From contig DGLB01000060.1 in assembly GCA_002387845.1 (NCBI GenBank), positions 1 to 64,000 on the forward strand: a stretch of 64,000 nucleotides of DNA. Reading direction: 5' to 3'. Shown in pieces: positions 19,364-30,455 of this stretch (its first letter is position 1; each line of letters opens with the position of its first letter). The notes under the pieces were generated by a model, which had not been told where the DNA came from, ran no database searches, and was given only the letters and a program-made list of their open reading frames with translations. This DNA comes from Stenotrophomonas maltophilia. GTDB taxonomy: Bacteria; Pseudomonadota; Gammaproteobacteria; Xanthomonadales; Xanthomonadaceae. A program made the position numbers and the translations under genes.

Positions 19364-20149
19364 TTACGGGGCCAGCTTGTCCAGCGCGGCCTTCATCTGG
19401 GCCGGGGTGATGTAGCCGCCCAGCTGGGTGCCGTCGGCGGCGAAGATGGCCGGGGTGCCGCTGACGCCGATCTGCTGGCCCAGCGTGTACTGCATGGCCA
19501 CCGGGTTGGTGCAGTTCTTCGGGGTGACCGGCTGGCCTTCCTTCGCCGAGGTGAGCGCCTTGCGGCGGTCCACCGCGCACCAGACCGAGATCATGTCGGT
19601 GTAGTCCTGGCTGCCCAGGCCCATGCGCGGGAAGGCCACATACTCCACGCTGATGCCCATGCGGTTGAGCTCGGGCACATCCTGGTGCAGCTTGCGGCAA
19701 TACCCGCACTCGATGTCGGTGAACACGGTCACCGTGTGCTTGGGGTTGGCAGCGGCAAAGACGATGCGGTCGCCGCGCTGGATGCTGTCCAGCTTTTCCT
19801 TGCGGTGCTGCAGCAGCGCGGTGCTGCTGGCCGGGCGCCGTGCCTGGATGTCATAGGGCTGGTCCTGGATCAGGAAACGGCCGTCATCGGACACGTACAG
19901 CACCTGCCCACTCACCAGCACTTCGCGGAAGCCGGGGAACGGGGCGGCACCAATGAAGTCCGGCTTGAACTTGGGGTTCAGCCCCAGCAGCGCGGTGCGG
20001 ACGGTCTTTTCAGCCTGCTCCGCAGACACCGGGCCGGCCGCAGCAGCGGCGGGCGCGGCAGTGCTGGAACGGGCGGCCGGGGCCGACGGCTGGGCGCAGG
20101 CAGTGAGGCTGAGCGCGCCCAGCAGGGCGACGACGGTAACTCGGAGCAT
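19364..20149 (-). CDS. dsbC: Thiol:disulfide interchange protein DsbC, predicted lipoprotein
   Basis: Periplasmic disulfide isomerase that reshuffles wrong disulfides; kept reduced by DsbD. The C-terminal thioredoxin fold has the CGYC active site (C148, C151) in FTDIECGYCRKLH, and the cis-Pro loop is SGTPAIF. The N-terminal DsbC dimerisation domain covers about residues 45-115. From ATG 20149 the signal peptide ends LSLTAC with a lipobox Cys at residue 18, so the protein is probably lipid-anchored; classical DsbC is soluble. An ATG 12 bp upstream is possible. Length (261 aa) fits the family. Confidence 0.93.
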   Translation of the reverse strand: MLRVTVVALLGALSLTACAQPSAPAARSSTAAPAAAAAGPVSAEQAEKTVRTALLGLNPKFKPDFIGAAPFPGFREVLVSGQVLYVSDDGRFLIQDQPYDIQARRPASSTALLQHRKEKLDSIQRGDRIVFAAANPKHTVTVFTDIECGYCRKLHQDVPELNRMGISVEYVAFPRMGLGSQDYTDMISVWCAVDRRKALTSAKEGQPVTPKNCTNPVAMQYTLGQQIGVSGTPAIFAADGTQLGGYITPAQMKAALDKLAP

Positions 20150-20340
20150 CAGGGGGTCCATGCAACAGGAATTGGGGCGATTCTCGCACAGGGTTCATGA
20201 AGGCGCGGCGGCATCCGGCCCAGAAGGGATTGAAACCTGGAAGTGAACAGCCCCCGGAGCGGCGACCCTGCAGCACTGCATTCGTACTGCCCTGCCCGCC
20301 CGTCGCATTGGGCGATCCCGGTTTCTTCCTGGCCTCGAAC

Positions 20341-20739
20341 ATGCACATTCTTCCCCGTACCGTGTCCCTCTATCTCAAGGCCGAGGTGCTTCGCAGTCTG
20401 CCGGCCAAGGTGGCGTTGGCGCGTGTCCGCAGCGCACATTTCGCTGACGCCCTGATCCGCATCGAGAACCACAAAGTGGCTGCTTTCCGCGCATACGCGC
20501 GCGGAAACCGCTCCCAGACCTCACTGGTCCGCGAAATGCGGCAGCTGATGTCGCTGCGCAACACGCTGGTCACCGGGCAACCGCTGACATGCAGCCGCCG
20601 GGAGCTTCAGACGGAACTGGATTCGCTTGCTCGCAGCTACATACTGCCGCAGTTGCGGGCGGCTGACGCCAAAGCGCACAGCTGGCAGGCCAGCCCCACG
20701 CTGCTGGCCTCGGTTCACTACGCACGGCACCACCGCTGA
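20341..20739 (+). CDS. Unrecognised 132-aa basic helical protein
   Basis: No family recognised. The sequence is Arg/Leu/Ala-rich, predicted mostly helical, without signal peptide or membrane segment. It sits between dsbC and xerD, divergent from dsbC, with its stop 7 bp from the xerD stop. The start at ATG 20341 lacks an obvious ribosome site; upstream in-frame codons extend to 20197. Its position near the 16.8-19.3 kb cassette and similar composition suggest accessory DNA, but this is weak. Confidence 0.45.
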   Translation: MHILPRTVSLYLKAEVLRSLPAKVALARVRSAHFADALIRIENHKVAAFRAYARGNRSQTSLVREMRQLMSLRNTLVTGQPLTCSRRELQTELDSLARSYILPQLRAADAKAHSWQASPTLLASVHYARHHR

Positions 20740-20746
20740 CGCGTTG

Positions 20747-21724
20747 CTACCCGCGGGGGTGATGTCGCGCGTGCAGCTTCTGCAGGTGTTCGCGCGCCAC
20801 CAGGGTGTAGATCTGGGTCGTGCTCAGCGAACTGTGGCCCAACAGCATCTGCAGCGCGCGCAGGTCCGCGCCGCGGTTCAGCAGGTGGGTGGCGAAGCTG
20901 TGGCGCAGGCCGTGCGGGCTGATCCGGGCGGGGTCGATCCCGGCCAGTACCGCGTACTTCTTCACCAGGGCCCAGAACTGCTGGCGGCTCAGCGGGTGCA
21001 GGGACGGCTCCAGAAACAGGGGCACCGCGCCATCGCGACTGGCCGGTACCGCGCGCTTGCCGGCCAGTTGTGGTCGTGCCTCGGCGAGGTAGCGCTCCAG
21101 CCAGTGCTGGGATTCCTCGCCCAGTGGCACCAGCCGCTCCTTGCTGCCCTTGCCGGTCACCCGCAGCACGCCCTGGCGCAGGTTGACCGCGTTGGCCGGC
21201 AGCTCCACCAGTTCGCTCACACGCAGGCCGGCGGCGTACATCAGTTCAAGCATCGCGCGGTCGCGCAGGCCCAGCGGCTGGTCCACGTCCGGCGCGGCCA
21301 GCAGCGCGTCAATCTGGCTTTCGGCCAACGCCTTGGGCAGCAGGCGGGGCAGGTGCGGCGGGTCAATCAGCGCACTGGGATCTTCGCTGCGCTGGCCGCG
21401 ACGTACCGCGTCCGCAAAGAATGCGCGCAGTGCGGACAGCAGGCGGGCGTTGCTGCGCGCCGACCAGCCGTGGCGGGCACGCCATTCCAGGTAATCGAAC
21501 AACCCCTTGCGGTCGATGCCGGCCAGGCCCTGCCCAACCCCGTCGCGCCAGCGTGCCAGGCCTTCCAGGTCGCGCCGGTAGCTGTCCAGGCTGGCCCGGG
21601 CCAGGCCCTGTTCGGCCCACACCGCATCCAGGAAACGCTGGATCAGGGCGTTGTCGTCGTCGCGCAGGTCGGGAAGCTGCTGGACCCGCTGGCGGCGCTG
21701 CGCGGGCGTGGAAGTGTCAGGCAT
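20747..21724 (-). CDS. xerD: Site-specific tyrosine recombinase XerD
   Basis: With XerC, resolves chromosome dimers at dif. 325 aa from ATG 21724. There is an N-terminal SAM-like core-binding domain (residues about 20-105) and a C-terminal catalytic domain: Arg in AAGLRVSELVEL, HGLRHSFATHLL, a GHSSLSTTQIYT box, with nucleophile Tyr306. The end ARHHPRG is typical of XerD rather than XerC. Longer upstream frames overlap the divergent RDD gene and are not credible. No neighbouring att-like repeats or integrase cargo, so this is the housekeeping recombinase. Confidence 0.95.
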   Translation of the reverse strand: MPDTSTPAQRRQRVQQLPDLRDDDNALIQRFLDAVWAEQGLARASLDSYRRDLEGLARWRDGVGQGLAGIDRKGLFDYLEWRARHGWSARSNARLLSALRAFFADAVRRGQRSEDPSALIDPPHLPRLLPKALAESQIDALLAAPDVDQPLGLRDRAMLELMYAAGLRVSELVELPANAVNLRQGVLRVTGKGSKERLVPLGEESQHWLERYLAEARPQLAGKRAVPASRDGAVPLFLEPSLHPLSRQQFWALVKKYAVLAGIDPARISPHGLRHSFATHLLNRGADLRALQMLLGHSSLSTTQIYTLVAREHLQKLHARHHPRG

Positions 21725-21764
21725 GCGTACAGCATACGGCGGCGCGCCCGGGTATGCTCGGCGC

Positions 21765-22238
21765 ATGGTCACCTCGCCCGCCGACGCTACCGCCGCCGAC
21801 CGCCCTGCTTCGCTGCTGCTGTGGCGGCTGCTGGCGCTGCTGTACGACTTCTTTCCGGCGCTGGCGTTGTGGATGCTGCTCGGCGCGCTGTTTACCGCCG
21901 GATATGCGGTGGGCCACGCCGCGCGCGAGAACATCGCGCCGTTCAGCGCGCTGCAGTGGGTGCTGTGGGTGTGCTGCTGGGCAGTGACCGGGCTGTACGC
22001 CACGCTCAGCTGGCGACGTGGCGGGCAGACGCTGGGCATGCGCCCGTGGCGGTTGCAGGTGGTGGGTGCCGAGGGTGCCGCGCCGCGGCTGGGGCAGCTG
22101 TGGCTGCGCTACGCGGTGGGCACGCTGTCGGTGCTGCTGGGCGGGCTGGGGTTGTGGTGGGCGCTCGTGGACCGGCAGCGCTTGACCTGGCACGACCGCG
22201 CCAGCGGGACGCGGGTGATCCGGTTGCCGAAACGTTGA
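21765..22238 (+). CDS. RDD family membrane protein
   Basis: 157 aa. RDD proteins are small integral membrane proteins of poorly known role (ion or solute transport has been proposed). Three hydrophobic helices are visible: about residues 22-50, 65-85 and 112-135. The family pattern is present: Asp in the first helix (LLYDFFPALALWMLLG), GQTLGMRPWRLQV after helix 2, and a C-terminal DRQRLTWHDRASGTRV. It diverges from xerD with 40 bp between starts, so the promoters must overlap. ATG 21765 was chosen because nothing upstream codes convincingly. Confidence 0.88.
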   Translation: MVTSPADATAADRPASLLLWRLLALLYDFFPALALWMLLGALFTAGYAVGHAARENIAPFSALQWVLWVCCWAVTGLYATLSWRRGGQTLGMRPWRLQVVGAEGAAPRLGQLWLRYAVGTLSVLLGGLGLWWALVDRQRLTWHDRASGTRVIRLPKR

Positions 22239-22269
22239 TGAGGGGACGCGCCATGCGCGTCCACCCTCA
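22239..22269. terminator. Bidirectional hairpin after RDD gene and lptG
   Basis: TGAGGGGACGCGC pairs with GCGCGTCCACCCTCA (one bulge) around CAT, in the 39 bp between the two convergent stops. Confidence 0.55.
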
Positions 22270-22277
22270 ACGCCCGA

Positions 22278-23384
22278 TCATCCGGATTTGCGCCGGAACA
22301 GCAGCATCGACACCCCGAGCATCACAATCGGCGGCAGCGCATACGCAATGCGGTAATCGAACTTGAGCGCACCGGCCATGCGGCCGAAGAACAGCTGCAG
22401 CAGCCAGAAGCCCAGCGCGAACAGGATGCCCAGGAACAGGCGCTTGCCCATGCCGCCGCTGCGCAGCGAACCGAAGGCGAACGGCACCGCGGCCAGACAC
22501 AGCGCCAGCACGTTCAGCGGGTAGAACCAGCGGCTCCAGTAGATGTCTTCGTAGTCGCGCGCGTCCAGCCCATTGCGCTTGCGGTACTCGATGCTGGTGC
22601 GCAGGTCGGATGCGCTGAGGTTGCGCGGCTTGGACAGGCCGCTGGCCAGCGCGGCCGCGTCCAGCTGCGAATCCCACGGCTCGGATGCCTTGGTCTCACG
22701 CGTGGCCGAACGCTCGCCGAAGGTGTCGCGACGCACATCCTTGAGCACCCAGCCGTTGGCGTCGTGCTCGGCCGACCCGGCCCGGGTGAACGACGCAATG
22801 TTGCCGTCGTCGCCGATGGTGTACATGCGCACGTCGCGTAGAACCAGGCGGGTGCCAGTGCCTGGCAGCAGCTGCTCGTCGCCGCTGATGGCGTTGAGGA
22901 AGGTATTCCCCTCGCGCGCCCACACACCGGAATAGCGCGACTGCGCCACGCTGTTGCCCCCCTTGGCGCTGGCCCGAACCGCGTCGGCGCGGCTCTGCCC
23001 CCACGGGCCCAGCGTTTCACCGCTGAGCACCATCACCGCGGTCAACAGCGACAGCGCGATCGCCACCGACACGCTCAGGCGGCGGCGCGACAGGCCCAGC
23101 GCGCGCAGTGCGGTCAGCTCGGAGGTGGCGGCCAGCTGGCCCAGCCCCATCAGCGAACCAATCACCGCCGCCGTCGGGAAGAAGGTGTAGGCACGCCGCG
23201 GCACGGTGTACAGCACCCAGGCCGCCGCATGGCCCAGGGTGTAATTGCCCTTGCCGACGTCCTTGAACTCGCCGGAGAAGGCCATCACCACGTCCAGGCC
23301 GACCAGCACGGCCCAGGTCAGCAGCACCGTGCCGAACACGGCGCGGCCCAGGTACAGATCAAACCGCATCGGGCGGAACTTCAT
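22278..23384 (-). CDS. lptG: LPS export ABC transporter permease LptG
   Basis: Inner-membrane half of LptB2FG, which extracts LPS and feeds LptC-A-DE. 368 aa from ATG 23384 with GGAGG 5 nt upstream. There are three N-terminal membrane helices, a large periplasmic beta-jellyroll (about residues 130-260) and three C-terminal helices. SELTALRALGLSRRRL (coupling helix) follows the second helix. The start overlaps the lptF stop by ATGA, so the pair is translationally coupled. Confidence 0.95.
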   Translation of the reverse strand: MKFRPMRFDLYLGRAVFGTVLLTWAVLVGLDVVMAFSGEFKDVGKGNYTLGHAAAWVLYTVPRRAYTFFPTAAVIGSLMGLGQLAATSELTALRALGLSRRRLSVSVAIALSLLTAVMVLSGETLGPWGQSRADAVRASAKGGNSVAQSRYSGVWAREGNTFLNAISGDEQLLPGTGTRLVLRDVRMYTIGDDGNIASFTRAGSAEHDANGWVLKDVRRDTFGERSATRETKASEPWDSQLDAAALASGLSKPRNLSASDLRTSIEYRKRNGLDARDYEDIYWSRWFYPLNVLALCLAAVPFAFGSLRSGGMGKRLFLGILFALGFWLLQLFFGRMAGALKFDYRIAYALPPIVMLGVSMLLFRRKSG

Positions 23385-24466
23385 GCGGTCCTCCGTGGGC
23401 GCGACAGCTTGCCGTCGCGGAAGTACATCCAAAGGGCCAGGCCCAGCAGGGGCAGGCTCAACCACCACAGGCCGAGGCTGCCCGGCACTTTGCCATCGGC
23501 GATCCAGCCGGTACCGATGAACATCAGGTTCATGCCCACAAGGTAGGCCAGGAAGGCCAGCATCATGCGACCGTAGCGCTGCTGTCGCGGTGAACTTCGC
23601 GCCAGTGGCAGGGTCATCAGGGCGAAGGCCAGGGCGATCAGCGGCGGGGTAATCCGCGAGTGCAGCTGGGCCTGGGCCTCGGGGCGCTCATCACCCAACA
23701 GCTGGGTGGTGGGCAACAGTTCGGGGTCATCCTGGTCGCGGGTGACGGCCCCGTCCGGCAGGGCGACGTCATTGCGGGCGAAGGTCATCAGCTTGTAGTC
23801 CAGGCCGGCGTCCAGCGGGCCTTCGATCTGGTGGCCGTCCTCCAGCTCCAGGTAGCGCTGGCGGTCGCCTTCGAAGAACATGCGGCCGCGCTCGGCCGAC
23901 ATCACCTCGATCCGCCCCTCGCCTTCACGCTCGCGCTGCAGGAACACCCGGCCCAGGCGGGTCCCGTCCGGAGACACCGAACTCAGATAGACCACGCCGC
24001 CGTTGGGCAGGGGGGTGAACCGCCCCGCTTCCAGCCCGGCCATCACCAGGCTGCGGTTGGCGTCCTCGATCATCTTCTCGCCGGTGCGGTCGGCCCACGG
24101 CCCCAGCCACAGCGAGCACAGGCCGATCACCCCCACCACCGGCAGCACGATCATCAGCACCGGCCGCAGCAGCCGCCGGGGGCCGACGCCGATGGCGGTC
24201 AGCACCGCCATTTCCGAGTCGCGGTACAGGCGCGCGGTGGCCAGCAGCAGGCCCAGCATCAGCGCCAGCGGCAGGATCAGCGGCATGTACACGATGAACT
24301 GCAGGCCCAGCTGGGAGAACAGCAGCCGGGCCGGCAGGCGGCCGTCAGCGATGTTGCCCAGGATGTCCACCAGCACGCCCCCCACGCTGACCACCAGCAG
24401 GACAATCAGGGTGGCCAGGAAACTCTGGACGAAATCACGCAGGAGGTAGCGATCGAGCTTCGACAT
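23381..24466 (-). CDS. lptF: LPS export ABC transporter permease LptF
   Basis: Partner permease of LptG. 361 aa from ATG 24466 (MSKLDRYLLRDFVQSF, the usual LptF start). It has the same fold: helices near residues 15-40, 60-85 and 100-125, a periplasmic domain, then three C-terminal helices (LIALAFALMTLPLA, YLVGMNLMFIGTGW, LWWLSLPLLGLALWMYF). The coupling segment reads SEMAVLTAIGVGPRRLLRP. It diverges from pepA across 104 bp, an arrangement typical of gammaproteobacteria. Confidence 0.95.
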   Translation of the reverse strand: MSKLDRYLLRDFVQSFLATLIVLLVVSVGGVLVDILGNIADGRLPARLLFSQLGLQFIVYMPLILPLALMLGLLLATARLYRDSEMAVLTAIGVGPRRLLRPVLMIVLPVVGVIGLCSLWLGPWADRTGEKMIEDANRSLVMAGLEAGRFTPLPNGGVVYLSSVSPDGTRLGRVFLQREREGEGRIEVMSAERGRMFFEGDRQRYLELEDGHQIEGPLDAGLDYKLMTFARNDVALPDGAVTRDQDDPELLPTTQLLGDERPEAQAQLHSRITPPLIALAFALMTLPLARSSPRQQRYGRMMLAFLAYLVGMNLMFIGTGWIADGKVPGSLGLWWLSLPLLGLALWMYFRDGKLSRPRRTA

Positions 24467-24570
24467 GGGGCGGTGGTTTAAACTCTCGGATTCGTTCGCG
24501 GTGCTGCCCAGTCTACCGACCCGGCGTAAACAGCTCGCGATTGTACGGATTTGCCAACGGAATCTGATCA

Positions 24571-26046
24571 ATGGCCCTGGAATTCACCCTGAACCACGCT
24601 GCCCCGGCTGCCGCCGAGGTCGACTGCGTCATCGTCGGCGTCTTTGCCGACAAGTCCCTGAGCCCCGCCGCTCAAGCCCTGGATGCCGCCAGCGGCGGCC
24701 GTCTGACCACCCTGGTCAACCGCGGCGATGTCGCCGGCAAGACCGGTGCCACCACCCTGCTGCATGACGTGGCCGGCGTGAAAGCCCCCCGCGTGCTGGT
24801 CATCGGCCTGGGCGAACCGGCCAAGTTCGGCGTGCCGCAGTACCTGAAGGCAGTCGGCGACGCCAGCCGCGCCCTGAAGAGTGGCGTGAACGGCCATGCG
24901 CTGTTCACCCTCTCGGAAATTACGGTCACCGGTCGCGACGCCGCCTGGAACATCCGCCAGGCAGTGATCACCGCCGACCACGCGGCCTACCGCTATACCG
25001 CCACCCTGGGCACCCGGAAGCCGGAAGCCCCGGGCCTGGCCACCCTGGCCATTGCCGGCACCGACGCCCAGGCGCTGGCCCAGGGCCAGGCCATTGCCGC
25101 CGGCGTGCAGTACGCCCGCGAACTGGGCAACCTGCCGCCGAACCTGTGCACCCCGGCCTACCTGGCCGAGTCCTCGGTGGCCTTCGCCCAGAAGCATGCG
25201 GGGGCCGAAGCCGAGATCCTTGACGAAGCCGGCATGGAAGCGCTGGGCATGGGCTCGCTGCTGGCCGTGGCCCGTGGCTCGGCCAACCGCCCGCGCCTGG
25301 TGGTGCTGAAGTGGAGCAACGGCGGCGACGCCAAGCCCTACGTGCTGGTCGGCAAGGGCATCACCTTCGACACCGGTGGCGTGAACCTGAAGACCCAGGG
25401 CGGCATCGAGGAAATGAAGTACGACATGTGTGGCGCGGCCAACGTGATCGGCACCTTCGTCGCCGCGGTCACCGCCCAGCTGCCGCTGAACCTGGTGGTG
25501 GTGGTGCCGGCGGTGGAAAACGCCATCGACGGCAACGCCTACCGCCCGTCCGACGTGATCACCTCGATGTCGGGCAAGACCATTGAAGTGGGCAACACCG
25601 ACGCCGAAGGCCGCCTGATCCTGTGCGACGCGCTGACCTACGCGCAGCGCTTCGAGCCGCAGGCACTGGTGGACGTGGCCACCCTGACCGGGGCCTGCAT
25701 GGTCGCACTGGGCCACCAGACCGCCGGCCTGATGTCCAAGCACGACGACCTGGCCAACGAACTGCTGGCCGCCGGCGAACACGTGTTCGACCGCGCCTGG
25801 CGCCTGCCGCTGTGGGACGAGTACCAGCCGATGCTGGATTCCAGTTTCGCCGACGTCTACAACATCGGCGGCCGCTGGGCCGGTGCGATCACCGCCGGCT
25901 GCTTCCTGTCGCGCTTCACCGAAGGCCAGCGCTGGGCACACCTGGACATCGCCGGCGTGGCCAGCGATGAAGGCAAGCGCGGCATGGCCACCGGCCGTCC
26001 GGTCGGCCTGCTGAGCCAGTGGCTGCTGGACCAGGCCGCCCGCTGA
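24571..26046 (+). CDS. pepA: Leucyl aminopeptidase (M17)
   Basis: Cytosolic, dizinc or manganese aminopeptidase releasing N-terminal residues; E. coli PepA also binds DNA in Xer recombination at cer. 491 aa. The N-terminal macro-like domain spans about residues 1-165 and the catalytic domain follows. Metal and active-site residues are seen in VGKGITFDTGGVNLK and the signature NTDAEGRLIL (N342-). The ATG overlaps no upstream gene. holC follows after one base, so the two are co-translated. Confidence 0.96.
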   Translation: MALEFTLNHAAPAAAEVDCVIVGVFADKSLSPAAQALDAASGGRLTTLVNRGDVAGKTGATTLLHDVAGVKAPRVLVIGLGEPAKFGVPQYLKAVGDASRALKSGVNGHALFTLSEITVTGRDAAWNIRQAVITADHAAYRYTATLGTRKPEAPGLATLAIAGTDAQALAQGQAIAAGVQYARELGNLPPNLCTPAYLAESSVAFAQKHAGAEAEILDEAGMEALGMGSLLAVARGSANRPRLVVLKWSNGGDAKPYVLVGKGITFDTGGVNLKTQGGIEEMKYDMCGAANVIGTFVAAVTAQLPLNLVVVVPAVENAIDGNAYRPSDVITSMSGKTIEVGNTDAEGRLILCDALTYAQRFEPQALVDVATLTGACMVALGHQTAGLMSKHDDLANELLAAGEHVFDRAWRLPLWDEYQPMLDSSFADVYNIGGRWAGAITAGCFLSRFTEGQRWAHLDIAGVASDEGKRGMATGRPVGLLSQWLLDQAAR

Positions 26047-26047
26047 C

Positions 26048-26473
26048 ATGTCGCGGGCCGACTTCTATCTGATCGCCAAGCCGCGGTTCCTCACCGAACC
26101 GCTGCGCCTGGTCTGCGAGCTGGCCCGCAAGGCCAATGACGCCCAGTTGCCCACCCTGGTGCTGGCCCGTGACCAGGCCCAGGCCGAGGCGCTGGACGAA
26201 CTGCTGTGGTCGTTCGACGACGACGCCTACATTCCGCACCAGATCGCCGGTGAGGACATGGACGAGGAAGAGGCCCTGGTGCTGATTGCCGTGCCCGGCG
26301 GCGAAGCCCCGGCGCGGCCACTGGTGATCAACCTGCGCGACGATCCCTATCTGGGGGCCTGCGACCGCGTGCTGGAAGTGGTCCCGGCCGACCCCGAAGC
26401 GCGTGAACCGCTGCGCGAGCGCTGGCGCCAGTACAAGGCGCTGGGCTTTGACCTGAACAAGTACGACATGTAA
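26048..26473 (+). CDS. holC: DNA polymerase III subunit chi
   Basis: Chi binds SSB and the psi subunit of the clamp loader. 141 aa, the family length. The N-terminal MSRADFYLIAKPRF and the LVCELARKANDAQLPTLVL helix-strand region are typical. The C-terminal RWRQYKALGFDLNKYDM matches the family ending. It lies in the conserved pepA-holC-valS order. A candidate psi gene is 3.4 kb downstream beside rimI. Confidence 0.93.
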   Translation: MSRADFYLIAKPRFLTEPLRLVCELARKANDAQLPTLVLARDQAQAEALDELLWSFDDDAYIPHQIAGEDMDEEEALVLIAVPGGEAPARPLVINLRDDPYLGACDRVLEVVPADPEAREPLRERWRQYKALGFDLNKYDM

Positions 26474-26547
26474 CTGACGGCAGCGCCCCTTGATGGGGCG
26501 CTTCGCTGCCCTGATTCTTATCCGATTGCCTTTCCCGGTTGCCCCGC

Positions 26548-29376
<2,829 letters not shown>

Positions 29377-29389
29377 TTCGCGCGTTGGT

Positions 29390-29411
29390 GCGTCCCGCGG
29401 GACACGCCATT
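29390..29411. terminator. Hairpin between convergent valS and rimI
   Basis: GGTGCGTCCC faces GGGACACGCC around GC (8 of 10 pairs). It touches the rimI stop codon, which is inside the element. No clear T-run. Confidence 0.4.
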
Positions 29412-29907
29412 ACAGCGGCGGCATCGTCTCGATGTCGTCGCTTACCAGCTCCATCGCCATCACCAGCGCGTCCTCGCGCCCGCCGTGTGCGGGGTAGTAG
29501 CGCGGGCGGCGGCCGATCTCGTTGAAGCCTTCGCTGTGGTACAGCGCCAGCGCCGGCGCGTTGGACGGGCGCACTTCCAGAAACACGCGGTGCGCGGCAT
29601 GGTCGCGCGCCAGCTGCACCAGCGCGCGGAACAGGAACCGTCCCAGCCCGCGTGACTGCAGCTGCGGGTCGACGCAGACGTTGAGGATGTGGCCTTCATC
29701 GGCTGCCACGCTGAGCACGCCATAGCCCACCAGGTCGCCCTCATCTTCCAGTGCCAGCGACGGATACCCCGCACGCAGGCAGTCGACGAAGATGCCGCGC
29801 GTCCACGGGAACGGATAACCGCGCTCCTCGATGTCCATCACCGCGTCCAGGTCGTCCTCGCGCAGCGCGCGCAGTGACGGTGGACGCGGTGAACTGACCG
29901 CACTCAT
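29410..29907 (-). CDS. rimI: Ribosomal protein bS18 N-alanine acetyltransferase
   Basis: GNAT enzyme using acetyl-CoA on the N-terminus of ribosomal protein S18. 165 aa from ATG 29907. It has the GNAT acetyl-CoA loop LQSRGLGRFLFRAL and the preceding HILNVCVDPQ strand. The family PFPWTRGIF and RRPRYYPAHGGREDALVM segments are also present. Its start overlaps the stop of the psi-like gene by ATGA, mirroring the holD-rimI pair of E. coli. Confidence 0.93.
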   Translation of the reverse strand: MSAVSSPRPPSLRALREDDLDAVMDIEERGYPFPWTRGIFVDCLRAGYPSLALEDEGDLVGYGVLSVAADEGHILNVCVDPQLQSRGLGRFLFRALVQLARDHAAHRVFLEVRPSNAPALALYHSEGFNEIGRRPRYYPAHGGREDALVMAMELVSDDIETMPPL

Positions 29908-30455
29908 GAACGCGCCCGCTTGCGCAGGGCACGCAGCTGCGGCCACAGCGCGCGTTTGGCGGCGGCACTGCGGCGCAGTTCGTCCAGGTTCCAGCTGGCC
30001 ATCAAGGCCTGCGTTTCCGGGTCGTTGGGGTTGCACCCTGACGCGCGCAGCAGCGCGATCTGCAGGCGATCGGGCAGGCGCACGGCCGCGCGGCGGGGGC
30101 CGGCACGCGGTGCGGCGGGCTCGGCATCGGCCGACGGCGGCACCGCCCTTGTAGAGCCGGGCTCTGCCCGGCTGGCCGTTCGATCGGACGGTGACGCAAG
30201 CCCCGTAGAGCCGGGCTCTGCCCGGCTGGCCGTTCGATCGGACGGTGACGCAAGCCGGGCAGAGCCCGGCTCTACGTGATCGCGCGTCCCAGGGTCACGG
30301 GCTGCCCGGGCATCCGCCGGCACCGCCGTCAATTCAATCGCCGGTTCCGGCGCAGCCGCCTCCACACTGCCATCCACGAACACCGTGTAGCCCATGGCCT
30401 GCAGCCAGGACTGCTGGGCCGGGGTCCACAACGGCGGCGTGGCCGGCGTGCTCAC
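29904..30455 (-). CDS. Psi-like (HolD position) protein interrupted by in-frame REP elements
   Basis: 183 aa from GTG 30455, which overlaps the pssA stop (GTGA). The N-terminal segment QQSWLQAMGYTVF resembles the start of DNA polymerase III psi, and the slot before rimI is where E. coli has holD. The C-terminal part (LPDRLQIALLRASGCNPNDP onward, about 70 residues) is Arg-rich. In between, residues about 60-103 are encoded by two 54-bp tandem units plus an inverted copy of a palindrome, giving the repeated peptide EPGSxxLASPSDRTAS. 54 bp is 18 codons, so the frame survives. The psi assignment rests on position and a short match and could be wrong. Confidence 0.6.
   Translation of the reverse strand: MSTPATPPLWTPAQQSWLQAMGYTVFVDGSVEAAAPEPAIELTAVPADARAARDPGTRDHVEPGSARLASPSDRTASRAEPGSTGLASPSDRTASRAEPGSTRAVPPSADAEPAAPRAGPRRAAVRLPDRLQIALLRASGCNPNDPETQALMASWNLDELRRSAAAKRALWPQLRALRKRARS
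30151..30275. repeat. SMAG/REP-like elements inside a coding sequence
   Basis: Two direct copies begin GTAGAGCCGGGC at 30151 and 30205 (54-bp unit including a shared GATCGGACGGTGACGCAAGC spacer). A third copy in reverse lies at 30254-30275. Each forms an AGCCGGGC-TCT-GCCCGGCT hairpin. The same element stands alone at 39098-39119. Confidence 0.85.

Noticed and set aside
20747..21724. Integrase of a mobile island
   Set aside because: The sequence and neighbours fit housekeeping XerD. No tRNA, att-like direct repeats or phage genes nearby.
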